From contig DCXP01000024.1 of assembly GCA_002327725.1 (NCBI GenBank), positions 1-62,181 of the forward strand: 62,181 nucleotides of DNA, read 5' to 3'. This DNA comes from Proteobacteria bacterium UBA2133 (lineage in GTDB: Bacteria > Pseudomonadota > Gammaproteobacteria > Arenicellales > UBA868). A program made the translations under genes and the position numbers. This document shows positions 35,136 to 44,322 of this stretch, one piece after another; positions within the stretch are counted from its first letter, which is position 1; each line of letters starts with the position of its first letter. The notes beneath the pieces were generated by a model. It did not search any database, had not been told where the DNA came from, and was given only the letters and a program-made list of their open reading frames with translations.

Positions 35136-36481
35136 AAGACGTTGCTGAGCTGCTTGGGGGGAAGTTGATCGGAGCCGATGTCCAAATCACGTCGGTGTCG
35201 ACCGATACCCGGACACTGCAGCCGGGCGCGCTTTTTGTGGCGCTGGACGGTGAACGCTTCCAGGGCTCTGATTTCATCGAAGACGCACACCGCGCGGGAG
35301 CGGCGGCGGTGCTCGGCAGCCAAGCCGACTGCGGCCCACTGCCGGGACTCGTCGTCGAGAACACGACTGCTACGCTCGGCCAGCTGGCAGCACAGTGGCG
35401 CAAGCGTTTTGATATCCCGGTGATCGGGGTTACCGGCAGCAATGGGAAGACGATGGTCAAGGAAATGATCGCCGCAATCCTGGCGGAATCCGGCGAGGTG
35501 CATGCGAGCCCCGGCAATTTCAACAACCACATTGGTGTGCCTCTGACATTGCTTGGCCTGCGGGACAGCCATCGCTTTGCAGTGATCGAGATGGGAATGA
35601 ATCACCCCGGTGAGATCGATTACCTGTCGCGTCTGGCCAGGCCGACCACTGCGCTGATCACCAATGCGGCACTGGCACACCTTGAGGGTCTGGGGAGCCT
35701 CGCGGGCGTGGTGAGAGCCAAAGCGGAGATTTTTCATGGCTTGCAGACGGGCGGTACTGCGGTCATCAACGCTGACGATCGTTTCATGGCCTACTGGGCA
35801 GCCCGGGTAAAGGCTTTTCAGACCATCACATTTGGCCTTAAGAACCGTGCCCGGGTCGGTGGTGAAGTGACCGCCGACGGCGAAGGCCAGACGGTTGAGA
35901 TCCGTCTGCCCGACGAAGAATTCGAGGTTCGCTTGAACCTGCTGGGTCGGCACAATGCCTCCAACGCACTGGCCGCCGCCAGTGTCGGCTGGGCCTGCGG
36001 CTGCAGTGCTGACGAGATCCGGACCGGGCTTGAACGGGTGGAGGCGCAACCGGGCAGGCTGCAGGTCCGCGCCGGTGCCCGTGGTTCGACCCTGATTGAC
36101 GACACCTACAACGCGAACCCGACATCGCTTAAAGCGGCAATACGGGCGCTGGCGGCACGCCCAGGGCGCAAGGCGCTCATTCTGGGGGACATGGCTGAAC
36201 TTGGGCCTCGCGCTGAGGAGTTCCATGCAGAGGCAGGCCGGGAAGCCCGTCAGTCAGGCATTGAATTGCTCCTCACCTGCGGGGACCTCGCCGGTCTTGC
36301 TGCCGACGCCTTCGGCGATGATGCCCGCCGCTTCGATTCTGCCGAAGACCTGATCAAGGCAGCCCGCACACTGCTCAGCCCGGGCCTGACCGTGCTGATC
36401 AAAGGGTCACGCAGTGCCCGGATGGAACAGGTTGCGGACGCGCTGGTATGCGTTGCGCAGGATGGAGCCATCGCGTGCTGA
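35123..36481 (+). CDS. murF: UDP-MurNAc-tripeptide:D-Ala-D-Ala ligase
   Basis: 452 residues. ATP site GVTGSNGKTMVKEM, then SPGNFNNHIGVPLTLL and MGMNHPGEI, typical for MurF; C-terminal DDTYNANPTSLKAAI. Adds D-Ala-D-Ala to complete the pentapeptide. The Met after GKT replaces the more usual Thr. Ends 7 bases into mraY. Confidence 0.97.
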   Translation: MFNLKDVAELLGGKLIGADVQITSVSTDTRTLQPGALFVALDGERFQGSDFIEDAHRAGAAAVLGSQADCGPLPGLVVENTTATLGQLAAQWRKRFDIPVIGVTGSNGKTMVKEMIAAILAESGEVHASPGNFNNHIGVPLTLLGLRDSHRFAVIEMGMNHPGEIDYLSRLARPTTALITNAALAHLEGLGSLAGVVRAKAEIFHGLQTGGTAVINADDRFMAYWAARVKAFQTITFGLKNRARVGGEVTADGEGQTVEIRLPDEEFEVRLNLLGRHNASNALAAASVGWACGCSADEIRTGLERVEAQPGRLQVRAGARGSTLIDDTYNANPTSLKAAIRALAARPGRKALILGDMAELGPRAEEFHAEAGREARQSGIELLLTCGDLAGLAADAFGDDARRFDSAEDLIKAARTLLSPGLTVLIKGSRSARMEQVADALVCVAQDGAIAC

Positions 36482-37554
36482 AGAGCCTCTTTGAACAACT
36501 GGCTCTTGAGTACAGCGTGTTCAACGTATTCCGCTATCTGTCTTTCCGCGCTATCTGCGGCGTGCTGACGGCATTGCTGTTCAGCTTCATCGTAGGCCCT
36601 ACCTTGATCCGGAGACTGGAGCGGATCGGTGCACGACAACCGATTCGCGATGACGGGCCAAGCACCCACCGGACTAAAAATACGCCCACCATGGGCGGCG
36701 TGCTGATTCTTGCGGCCGTGCTTCTGTCGACACTTCTCTGGGCAGATTTGAGCAATCGTTTTATCTGGATCATCCTGTTCGTCTGCGCGGCCTTCGGTGC
36801 AATCGGCTTGGTAGATGATTACATCAAAGTTGTGCGTGCTGATTCTCGAGGTATCAGTTTCAAACAAAAGTTTTTCTGGCAAAGCCTGGCAGCACTCTGC
36901 GCCGCGCTCGCGCTTTATTGGACTGCCGAGTCCGCAGCCGAAACGGCATTGATTGTGCCGCTATTCAAAGACGTTGCGATTGAATTGGGTTTTGGATTTG
37001 TCCTGCTAACCTGGTTTGTGATTACCGGCAGCAGCAATGCTGTCAATCTGACTGATGGCCTGGACGGTTTGGCGATTCTGCCAAGCGTCTTAGTGGCCGG
37101 TGGGTTAGGTGTGTTTGCCTATCTCACCGGCCACGCTCTTTTTTCCGGCTATCTTGGGATTCCTTTTATCTCCGGCGCGGGAGAGGTATTGATTATCTGC
37201 GCTGCTCTGGTCGGAGCGGGTCTCGGGTTTCTGTGGTTCAACACCTTTCCGGCCCAGGTGTTCATGGGTGACATCGGAGCGTTGGCCATCGGCGCAACGC
37301 TGGGCACAGTTGCGGTGATTGTCCGCCAGGAAATTGTACTCGCGATTATGGGAGGTTTATTTGTTGTCGAGACAATCTCGGTGGTCCTGCAGGTCGCATC
37401 TTTCCGGTTGATCGGTCGGCGAATATTCCGCATGGCACCTTTGCACCACCATTTCGAGCAGAAGGGATGGAAGGAGCCACAGGTGACGGTGCGTTTTTGG
37501 ATTATCAGCCTGATCCTTGTGCTGATTGGTTTGGCAACGCTCAAGGTCAGGTAA
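36475..37554 (+). CDS. mraY: Phospho-MurNAc-pentapeptide transferase
   Basis: 359 residues from the GTG at 36475, overlapping murF by 7 bases. About ten membrane helices. Signatures: STHRTKNTPTMGG, LVDDYIKV, AVNLTDGLDGLA and PLHHHFEQKGWKEPQV. Transfers phospho-MurNAc-pentapeptide to undecaprenyl phosphate to make lipid I. The gene looks slightly richer in AT than murF and murD but is otherwise typical. Confidence 0.97.
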   Translation: MLKSLFEQLALEYSVFNVFRYLSFRAICGVLTALLFSFIVGPTLIRRLERIGARQPIRDDGPSTHRTKNTPTMGGVLILAAVLLSTLLWADLSNRFIWIILFVCAAFGAIGLVDDYIKVVRADSRGISFKQKFFWQSLAALCAALALYWTAESAAETALIVPLFKDVAIELGFGFVLLTWFVITGSSNAVNLTDGLDGLAILPSVLVAGGLGVFAYLTGHALFSGYLGIPFISGAGEVLIICAALVGAGLGFLWFNTFPAQVFMGDIGALAIGATLGTVAVIVRQEIVLAIMGGLFVVETISVVLQVASFRLIGRRIFRMAPLHHHFEQKGWKEPQVTVRFWIISLILVLIGLATLKVR

Positions 37555-37561
37555 GCGGGCA

Positions 37562-38935
37562 ATGGGGAACGCTTTGGCAACGACTCTGAACCCAACTCCC
37601 TGGCAACGGGCCGCCGTGTTTGGGCTGGGTGCCTCCGGATTCTCGGCGGTGAAATACCTCGCCCGGCTGGGCGTTGACGTTGAGGTGCAGGACAGCCGGG
37701 ATGTGCCGCCATTTCGCGCAGAACTCGCCCGGCAATACCCGAATATCCCTCTGCAGGTGGGCAAGTTCACACCCCCAATGCTGGATCACGCTGATCTTGC
37801 TGTTGTCAGTCCCGGGATCTCTCTGTCAGAGCCGGTACTGCAGGAGATTCGGCAACGGCAGATCGAGATCGTAGGTGATGTTGAACTTTTTGCGCGGGCC
37901 TGTGCCGTGCCGATTCTCGCGATCACCGGTTCGAACGGGAAAACCACTGTGACGACACTGGTGGGCGAAATGCTCCGGGCGCAGGGTTTGAATGCACAAG
38001 TGGGGGGGAACATCGGCAGGCCTGCACTGGATCTTCTCGACGGACCCGTTCCGGAACTCGTGGTACTGGAGTTATCCAGTTTCCAGCTCGAAACCACAGA
38101 TTCAATGCACGCGAGAGCCGCCGCCGTCCTGAATCTTTCTCCGGATCATATGGATCGTTACGCGAGCATCACGCAGTATCTCAAGGCCAAGCAGCGGGTT
38201 CTTGACGGCGCGAGGGCTGCGGTCCTGAACCGGGAAGACCCGGTTTTGAAAGATATGGATACTTCCGGCGCAGCCGAATCCGTATCGTTCGGCCTGGATG
38301 CCCCTTCACGGGAAAGCGACTACGGCATTGCGGCCGATTCCGAGGGTGAAGAATGGATGGTTCGCGGGCAAAAAAGGATTGCGCCCGTCGCATCGCTTTC
38401 CATGACCGGCCGGCACAACCTGATGAATGCACTGGCGGCTGTTGCACTCATTGAGTCGGCCGGGTACCCCGTTGAACAAGCGGGCCTGGATGCGCTTTTG
38501 GCATTTCGCGGTTTGGCACACCGGTGTGAGCCCCTCCTGGAGCGAAACGGTGTTGTCTGGATCAACGACTCCAAAAGTACCAATCCCGGCGCAGCAGAAG
38601 CAGCCCTTATCGGACTGGACCGTCCGGTGGTGCTGATTGCCGGTGGGCAGTCTAAAGGGGCCGACTTCAATCCCCTGGCCGAAGCCATACAGCGTTATGC
38701 CCGCCAGGTTCTGTTGATTGGCGAAGACCGTATGGCACTCGCCGCGGCGATCGGCGATCGGGTTCCGGTGACGCTGGCGGATGATCTTCCCCAGGCCGTG
38801 AGACTCGCAGCACGCTGGGCACAGACCGGTGATGCGGTGCTGTTCTCACCTGCCTGTGCGAGCTTTGACATGTTCAAGGATTTCGCCCATCGCGGCGAGG
38901 CCTTTTCCAGCCTGGTCCGGGAGATGATCGGATGA
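37562..38935 (+). CDS. murD: UDP-MurNAc-L-alanine:D-glutamate ligase
   Basis: 457 residues from ATG 37562. N-terminal nucleotide-like domain (AVFGLGASGFSAVKYLARLG), ATP site AITGSNGKTTVTTL, then LELSSFQLETT, LNLSPDHMDRY and NDSKSTNPGA. Adds D-Glu. The stop overlaps ftsW as ATGA. 7 bases after mraY. Confidence 0.97.
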   Translation: MGNALATTLNPTPWQRAAVFGLGASGFSAVKYLARLGVDVEVQDSRDVPPFRAELARQYPNIPLQVGKFTPPMLDHADLAVVSPGISLSEPVLQEIRQRQIEIVGDVELFARACAVPILAITGSNGKTTVTTLVGEMLRAQGLNAQVGGNIGRPALDLLDGPVPELVVLELSSFQLETTDSMHARAAAVLNLSPDHMDRYASITQYLKAKQRVLDGARAAVLNREDPVLKDMDTSGAAESVSFGLDAPSRESDYGIAADSEGEEWMVRGQKRIAPVASLSMTGRHNLMNALAAVALIESAGYPVEQAGLDALLAFRGLAHRCEPLLERNGVVWINDSKSTNPGAAEAALIGLDRPVVLIAGGQSKGADFNPLAEAIQRYARQVLLIGEDRMALAAAIGDRVPVTLADDLPQAVRLAARWAQTGDAVLFSPACASFDMFKDFAHRGEAFSSLVREMIG

Positions 38936-40083
38936 ACGTTGTCGATATCAACGGGCAGATGCCGCGCCGACTGTCGAGTGCGGACCCGTTGTTAGTGGCG
39001 CCCGTCGCCGTACTGCTTGCCTTAAGCATCGTCATGGTGTTTTCCGCTGCCATCGGCACACATGGCGGCATTGGCGGCGGGATGGCAGTTCTGGCCAAGC
39101 ATGTTTTCGGTATCACGCTGGGTCTTGTCGTAGGTGTTGCCGCTGCCTGCGTACCGCTCACCTTGTGGCAGCGCTCGACCCGGCTGCTGCTGGCCCTGGG
39201 TGCTGCGCTGCTTGCCTTGATACTGGTTCCCGGCATCGGACATGAGGTCAACGGGAGCACCCGATGGCTACCCCTGGGGCCGCTGCACTTTCAGCCGTCG
39301 GAACTCATTAAGGTCCTGACGGTACTCTTTCTCGCAGACCATTTCGTGCGCCATGCATCGGCGATGGAGTCCTTTCGGGCCAGCATCCTGGTGCCGACCG
39401 CGGTGGCCGGTACGCTCGGTGTATTGCTGCTGCTGGAACCCGATCTTGGATGTACTGCGGTGATCATGATGGTGACCCTGGGCATGATGTTCCTCGCGGG
39501 CACCCCGCTGCGCTACATATTGGGTGCGATCGCGGTAGCAGTCTGTGCGGTTGCGGTGCTGATCATGGCCGCCGATTACCGGATGGACCGGGTGGCGAGC
39601 TTCATTGATCCCTGGGCTGATCCCTATGGGTCAGGCTTTCAACTGGTCCAGGCCCTGATCGCGCTGGGCAGCGGTGAGTGGTTCGGCGCGGGTTTGGGTA
39701 CAAGCGTGCAGAAACTTTTTTACCTGCCGCATGCCAGCAATGATTTTCTGATCGCGGTGGTAGGAGAAGAGCTGGGGCTGGTTGGCGTGGCGGGTCTGTT
39801 GTGCCTTTATGGCTTCGTCCTCTGGCGGATCTTTAACCTGGCTAGCCGTGCTGCCCAGGCGAAAGCGTTTTTCGGGGCCCGCCTTGCGCAGGGAATCGGC
39901 CTGCTGCTGATTGTTCAGGTGATGTTCCATTTCGCGGTCAACCTTGGCCTGGTACCGACCAAGGGCCTGAACCTGCCGCTCATGAGTTACGGGGGCAGCA
40001 GCATGCTGATCAACGGACTGGCCTTTGGTCTTCTGGTCTCTATTGAACACAGTCTTTCCAAAGGCCGCGTGGGGGCGCATTGA
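38932..40083 (+). CDS. ftsW: SEDS peptidoglycan polymerase FtsW
   Basis: 383 residues, about ten membrane helices. SEDS motifs: GSTRWLPLGPLHFQPSELIK, LEPDLGCTAVIM, DPWADPYGSGFQLVQALIALG and a C-terminal PLMSYGGSS. Polymerises septal glycan strands with FtsI. Overlaps murG start. Confidence 0.97.
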   Translation: MNVVDINGQMPRRLSSADPLLVAPVAVLLALSIVMVFSAAIGTHGGIGGGMAVLAKHVFGITLGLVVGVAAACVPLTLWQRSTRLLLALGAALLALILVPGIGHEVNGSTRWLPLGPLHFQPSELIKVLTVLFLADHFVRHASAMESFRASILVPTAVAGTLGVLLLLEPDLGCTAVIMMVTLGMMFLAGTPLRYILGAIAVAVCAVAVLIMAADYRMDRVASFIDPWADPYGSGFQLVQALIALGSGEWFGAGLGTSVQKLFYLPHASNDFLIAVVGEELGLVGVAGLLCLYGFVLWRIFNLASRAAQAKAFFGARLAQGIGLLLIVQVMFHFAVNLGLVPTKGLNLPLMSYGGSSMLINGLAFGLLVSIEHSLSKGRVGAH

Positions 40084-41153
40084 CCACTGTGATGATCATG
40101 GCGGGCGGAACTGGTGGGCACGTTTATCCGGCGCTCAGCGTGGCTGAACACCTGCGTGATCAGGGCGTTGATGTCGTCTGGCTGGGTACCCGTAGAGGGC
40201 TTGAGGCCCGGATCGTGCCGGTAGCGGGATTCGATATTGAGTGGCTCGATGTGAAAGGATTGGTCGGCACCTCCTGGCTGAGAAAACTCAGCATGTCGTG
40301 GATGCTGCTGAAAGCGGTCAGCCAGGCCATGACGGTGATGCGCCGCCGTCTTCCCAATGCCGTACTGGGCATGGGTGGATTTGCGGCAGGCCCCGGCGGC
40401 ATTGCCGCGTGGCTGCTGCGCCGGCCGCTCGTTATCCATGAAGCCAACGCCGTGTGCGGTGTGACGAACCGCCTGCTGGCTCCGCTGTCAAAAAGAATCC
40501 TGACAGGTTTCAAAGACGTCGATCACCTGGGCGCAAAGGCCCGATGGACGGGAAATCCGGTCCGGCAAGAGATCAGCCAGCCGCAATCGACAGCCTTTCC
40601 GACCAATGCATCGCGGCCGCTGCGGCTATTGGTGCTGGGCGGCAGTCAGGGTGCCCGGTCGATCAATGAACTGGTGCCGCAGGCACTGCGCCAGTCCCGG
40701 TGCGGATCACAATTGACCATTACCCATCAGTGCGGCCCCGGTCACGATGAGCGCGTTCGCCGGGCCTACGCGGATGCGCAAATATCGGCGCAGGTGGTCC
40801 CGTTTATCGAGGACATGGCTTCGGCCTACCGCGATGCCGATCTGGTCATTGCCCGGTCGGGCGCTATGACCGTTACTGAATTGTGCACAGCGGGCCTGCC
40901 GTCAATATTGCTGCCCTTTCCTTATGCCGCGTCGAATCATCAGGCTGCCAATGCCGATGTGCTGTCACGCACGGGAGGCGCCGTGGTGATCCATGCCTCG
41001 GAACTTGATCCAAGCCGCCTCGCCCAGGGGATCGACAGCCTGACCCAGGATCGAATCGCGCTGGCGAAAATGGGTCAGGCGGCCCGCTCGCTCGCCCGGC
41101 CGGATGCGACCGCTGAGGTGGTGAGCCATTGCCTGGAGCTTGCTCATGCGTGA
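40080..41153 (+). CDS. murG: UDP-GlcNAc:lipid I N-acetylglucosaminyltransferase
   Basis: 357 residues from a TTG at 40080 that overlaps the ftsW stop; GTG 40089 or ATG 40092 are alternatives. GT28 signatures: IMAGGTGGHVYPAL at the N terminus, GFAAGPGGIAAW, VLGGSQGARSINEL and IARSGAMTVTEL. Makes lipid II on the inner face of the membrane. Confidence 0.95.
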   Translation: MTTVMIMAGGTGGHVYPALSVAEHLRDQGVDVVWLGTRRGLEARIVPVAGFDIEWLDVKGLVGTSWLRKLSMSWMLLKAVSQAMTVMRRRLPNAVLGMGGFAAGPGGIAAWLLRRPLVIHEANAVCGVTNRLLAPLSKRILTGFKDVDHLGAKARWTGNPVRQEISQPQSTAFPTNASRPLRLLVLGGSQGARSINELVPQALRQSRCGSQLTITHQCGPGHDERVRRAYADAQISAQVVPFIEDMASAYRDADLVIARSGAMTVTELCTAGLPSILLPFPYAASNHQAANADVLSRTGGAVVIHASELDPSRLAQGIDSLTQDRIALAKMGQAARSLARPDATAEVVSHCLELAHA

Positions 41154-42552
41154 GTTTGTCCGCCATGTTCATTTCGTCGGTATCGGCGGTGCCGGGATGA
41201 GCGGGATCGCCTCGGTCCTGATCGATCAGGGGTACAGCGTCAGCGGGTCTGACCAGGTCGAATCAATGGCGACCCGGACCTTATCCCAAAAGGGAGCGCA
41301 GGTCTGGCTTGGTCATGATGCCGATTACGTGAAAGGCGCTGATGTGGTGGTTGTCTCCAACGCGGTAGGAAGCAACAATCCGGAAGTCGTCACCGCAGCG
41401 GAACAGGGTACCCCGGTCGTACCCCGGGCGCAGATGCTCGGAGAGCTCATGCGCTTTCGCAACGGCATTGCAGTCGCCGGGACCCACGGCAAGACAACCG
41501 CAACAAGCCTGGTGGCGGCTGTGTTTGTCGAGGCGCAACTGGATCCGACGTTTCTGATAGGCGGCCTGGTGAAGAGCGAGGCAGGTAATGCGCGTCTTGG
41601 CAACGGTCGGTGGCTGATTGCGGAAGCCGATGAGAGTGATGCATCTTTTCTGCATCTGCAGCCCCATATCGCGGTCGTTACCAATATCGATACCGACCAC
41701 ATGGCGACCTACAGCGGTGACTTTGATCAGCTCACCGATACTTTCCGAAGTTTTCTGCATAACCTGCCGTTTTACGGGCTGGCCGTGCTGTGCTCGGATG
41801 ATCCCGTTGTCCGTGATCTTCGATCTCATATTCGCAGACCCGTTGTCACCTACGGCGTGGAAGCGGGCGCTGACTATCAAGCGGCCAACATTCGGCACAA
41901 GGGTACCCGAATGCAGTTTGAAGTCGCGCTCATGGACGGAACGAGCATAGAAGTTGATCTTGCCCTTCCGGGTCTGCATAACGTCCGAAACGCACTTGGG
42001 GCCATTGCAGTGGCTGACAAGGTCGGCATTGCTGCCGATGCCATTGCCGAAGGCCTTCGGGGTTTTGCCGGCATTGATCGCCGGTTTGAGATTCTCGGGG
42101 ATCTGGTTCTCGACTCAGGCCGGGCGTTGCTTGTTGACGACTACGCACACCATCCCCGGGAAATCGAGGCGACGCTGGCGGCAGCAAAAGGTTGCTGGCC
42201 CGATCGGCGAAAGGTGGTGGTTTTCCAGCCCCACCGTTTCACCCGGACGCAGGAACTTCTGGATGACTTCAGCGCCTTACTGGGCAGTGTTCCGTGTCTG
42301 GTCATTACCGAGGTCTACGCCGCTGGCGAAAAGCCGATACCGAGGGCAGATGGCCGGGCCCTGTGCCGTTCGATCCGGGCCCGTGGAGGCACTGATCCGG
42401 TGTTTGTTCCTGAACTCGACCAGCTGAAAGATGCTCTTATGCCGCTGCTGCGCGATGGTGATGTTGTCCTGACGCTGGGCGCGGGCGATATCGGCCGGGC
42501 CGCACGCGAGCTGGCTCCGCCGGTGCGGTTACAGGAGGGAACCTACGGGTGA
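41146..42552 (+). CDS. murC: UDP-MurNAc:L-alanine ligase
   Basis: 468 residues from ATG 41146 with CTGGAG at 41133; a TTG at 41140 is less likely. HFVGIGGAGMSGIA, ATP site VAGTHGKTTATSL, EADESDASFL and DDYAHHPREI identify MurC, which adds the first residue of the stem peptide. It overlaps murG by 8 bases and murB by GTGA. Confidence 0.97.
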   Translation: MREFVRHVHFVGIGGAGMSGIASVLIDQGYSVSGSDQVESMATRTLSQKGAQVWLGHDADYVKGADVVVVSNAVGSNNPEVVTAAEQGTPVVPRAQMLGELMRFRNGIAVAGTHGKTTATSLVAAVFVEAQLDPTFLIGGLVKSEAGNARLGNGRWLIAEADESDASFLHLQPHIAVVTNIDTDHMATYSGDFDQLTDTFRSFLHNLPFYGLAVLCSDDPVVRDLRSHIRRPVVTYGVEAGADYQAANIRHKGTRMQFEVALMDGTSIEVDLALPGLHNVRNALGAIAVADKVGIAADAIAEGLRGFAGIDRRFEILGDLVLDSGRALLVDDYAHHPREIEATLAAAKGCWPDRRKVVVFQPHRFTRTQELLDDFSALLGSVPCLVITEVYAAGEKPIPRADGRALCRSIRARGGTDPVFVPELDQLKDALMPLLRDGDVVLTLGAGDIGRAARELAPPVRLQEGTYG

Positions 42553-43466
42553 GTATGGCAATGACTGCAGGTAAACAGACGGCATTCGAAGGGGTTCGAG
42601 GCGCTATCCGGCGCGGGGAGCCGATGGCGGAGCATACCAGCTGGAAGGTCGGCGGCCCGGCCCGTTACTTTTTCGAACCCGAAGATCGCGATGATCTGAC
42701 GGCATTTCTGCAGGGCCTGGATGAAGAGGTACCGATCCTTTGGCTTGGCCTCGGCAGCAACCTGCTGGTACGTGACGGCGGTTTCGACGGTGCCGTGATC
42801 GCAGCACATCGGGGGCTTCGTGCATTGACGGACCTCGGGCACGGGCGTGTGCTGGCCGAGGCGGGTGTCTCCTGTGCACGCTTTTCACGGTTCGCCACAA
42901 AGCAGGGCTGGATCGGGGCTGAGTTTCTCGCCGGTGTCCCCGGGACTATGGGAGGTGCGCTCGCGATGAACGCCGGGGCTTTCGGTTCTGAGACCTGGGG
43001 TCTCGTCGACGAGGTAGAGCTGGTTGATCGTGAAGGTGCCTTCCACAGGTTCAAGGCTCAGTCGTTTACGGTTTCTTACCGAAAGGTAGAGATTCCAAAG
43101 GGGCACTGGTTCACCGCAGGCTGCTTCCAGCTTCGCGAAGGGTCAGAAGAAAGTAAGGACATCACCGTCCGCTCACTTCTGGAAAAACGTGCAGAAAGTC
43201 AGCCAGTTGGCCAATCCAGTGCGGGGTCGGTCTTCCGGAACCCACCGAATGACCATGCGGCGCGGCTGATCGAGGCTGCGGGTCTTAAAGGCATGCGATT
43301 CGGTGGCGCCACCGTCTCGACGCAGCACGCGAACTTTATTGTCAATGACCAGCAGGCCTCGGCGCGGGACATCGAGACACTCATCGACAAGGTGCGAGAG
43401 GTGGTCGCTGATCGCGCGGGTGTGGTTCTCGAGCCGGAGGTGCAGTTTGTGGGGGAGCATCAATGA
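42549..43466 (+). CDS. murB: UDP-N-acetylenolpyruvoylglucosamine reductase (type II-like)
   Basis: 305 residues from a GTG that overlaps murC. FAD-binding fold: HTSWKVGGPARYF, LGLGSNLLVRDGG, GVPGTMGGALAMNAGAF, VSYRKVE, and SSAGSVFRNPPNDHAARLIE (catalytic Ser region). Length and location in the dcw cluster fit the short type II MurB rather than the E. coli enzyme (about 342 residues, coded elsewhere). Reduces the enolpyruvyl intermediate. Confidence 0.95.
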   Translation: MSMAMTAGKQTAFEGVRGAIRRGEPMAEHTSWKVGGPARYFFEPEDRDDLTAFLQGLDEEVPILWLGLGSNLLVRDGGFDGAVIAAHRGLRALTDLGHGRVLAEAGVSCARFSRFATKQGWIGAEFLAGVPGTMGGALAMNAGAFGSETWGLVDEVELVDREGAFHRFKAQSFTVSYRKVEIPKGHWFTAGCFQLREGSEESKDITVRSLLEKRAESQPVGQSSAGSVFRNPPNDHAARLIEAAGLKGMRFGGATVSTQHANFIVNDQQASARDIETLIDKVREVVADRAGVVLEPEVQFVGEHQ

Positions 43467-44305
43467 GCATCGACAGCATCGGTCTCCCGGAGTTGCGTCC
43501 TGTGTCAAACGCGACGGCATCTTCGGATACACCGGATACCGGGTCTGCCCGTATGCGTCGTTGGCAGTGCATCGCCGTACTGGCTGTGCTGCTGGTCACT
43601 GCGCTTGCCGCAGACCAGATCATCCGATCCGGTTACTTCACCTTCGAAAAAGTCACCGTCGCTACCCCCCTCGCGCATGTTGACCGTGGCATCGTTGAAC
43701 GGACAGCGTGGCGCAGCATACAGGGGAATTACCTTAACGTGGATCTCAATCGGATTGAGGCGGCTCTCGAAACACTGCCCGGTATCTACCAGGCAATGGT
43801 GCGCCGGGTCTGGCCTGATGCCCTGGAGCTTGGCATTGTCGAGACCCAGGCGATGGCACGCTTTCAGAATCTTGACGATCCTGACGAGATATCTGCCGAC
43901 AGTTATATCAACCTGGCACCGACGCAGATTCTGCCGGTATCGCCAGTCCTTCGCGGCCCTAAAGTGCAGCGGGAGACCCTGGTTGCTGTCTTCTTCTCGA
44001 TTTTCCCGCTGCTGCAGGAAGTCGGACTTGCGCCCCTGGAGTTGTCGGTCAACAAGGCCGGCCGCTGGGCGCTGGTACTGCAGCCCCAGGGCGCGTTGGC
44101 GGATGTGCACTTCTCAATTTTGTTCGGCCGCGATGGGGTCGTTGAAAAAGTAGACCGTTTTGCGCGCAGCTATTCCATCGCCCTACGCGGCAAGGTTGAT
44201 CTCATCGCCAAAGTCGATATGCGGTATGCCAACGGCTTTGCCGTGCGGTGGCATCAGGACCCGGTTCAGGCGCCTGTGCAGTTGGCCGGGCTTTCAGGAA
44301 ACTAG
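43463..44305 (+). CDS. ftsQ: Cell division protein FtsQ
   Basis: 280 residues. Cytoplasmic ~30 residues, one membrane helix (CIAVLAVLLVTALAADQII), then the POTRA domain (FEKVTVATPLAHVDRG) and beta domain with RRVWPDALELGIVETQAMA. Bitopic divisome protein that joins FtsL and FtsB. Directly follows murB by ATGA: no ddl gene lies in the usual place. Confidence 0.93.
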   Translation: MSIDSIGLPELRPVSNATASSDTPDTGSARMRRWQCIAVLAVLLVTALAADQIIRSGYFTFEKVTVATPLAHVDRGIVERTAWRSIQGNYLNVDLNRIEAALETLPGIYQAMVRRVWPDALELGIVETQAMARFQNLDDPDEISADSYINLAPTQILPVSPVLRGPKVQRETLVAVFFSIFPLLQEVGLAPLELSVNKAGRWALVLQPQGALADVHFSILFGRDGVVEKVDRFARSYSIALRGKVDLIAKVDMRYANGFAVRWHQDPVQAPVQLAGLSGN

Positions 44306-44322
44306 GGGTTGATCGTAACGCC

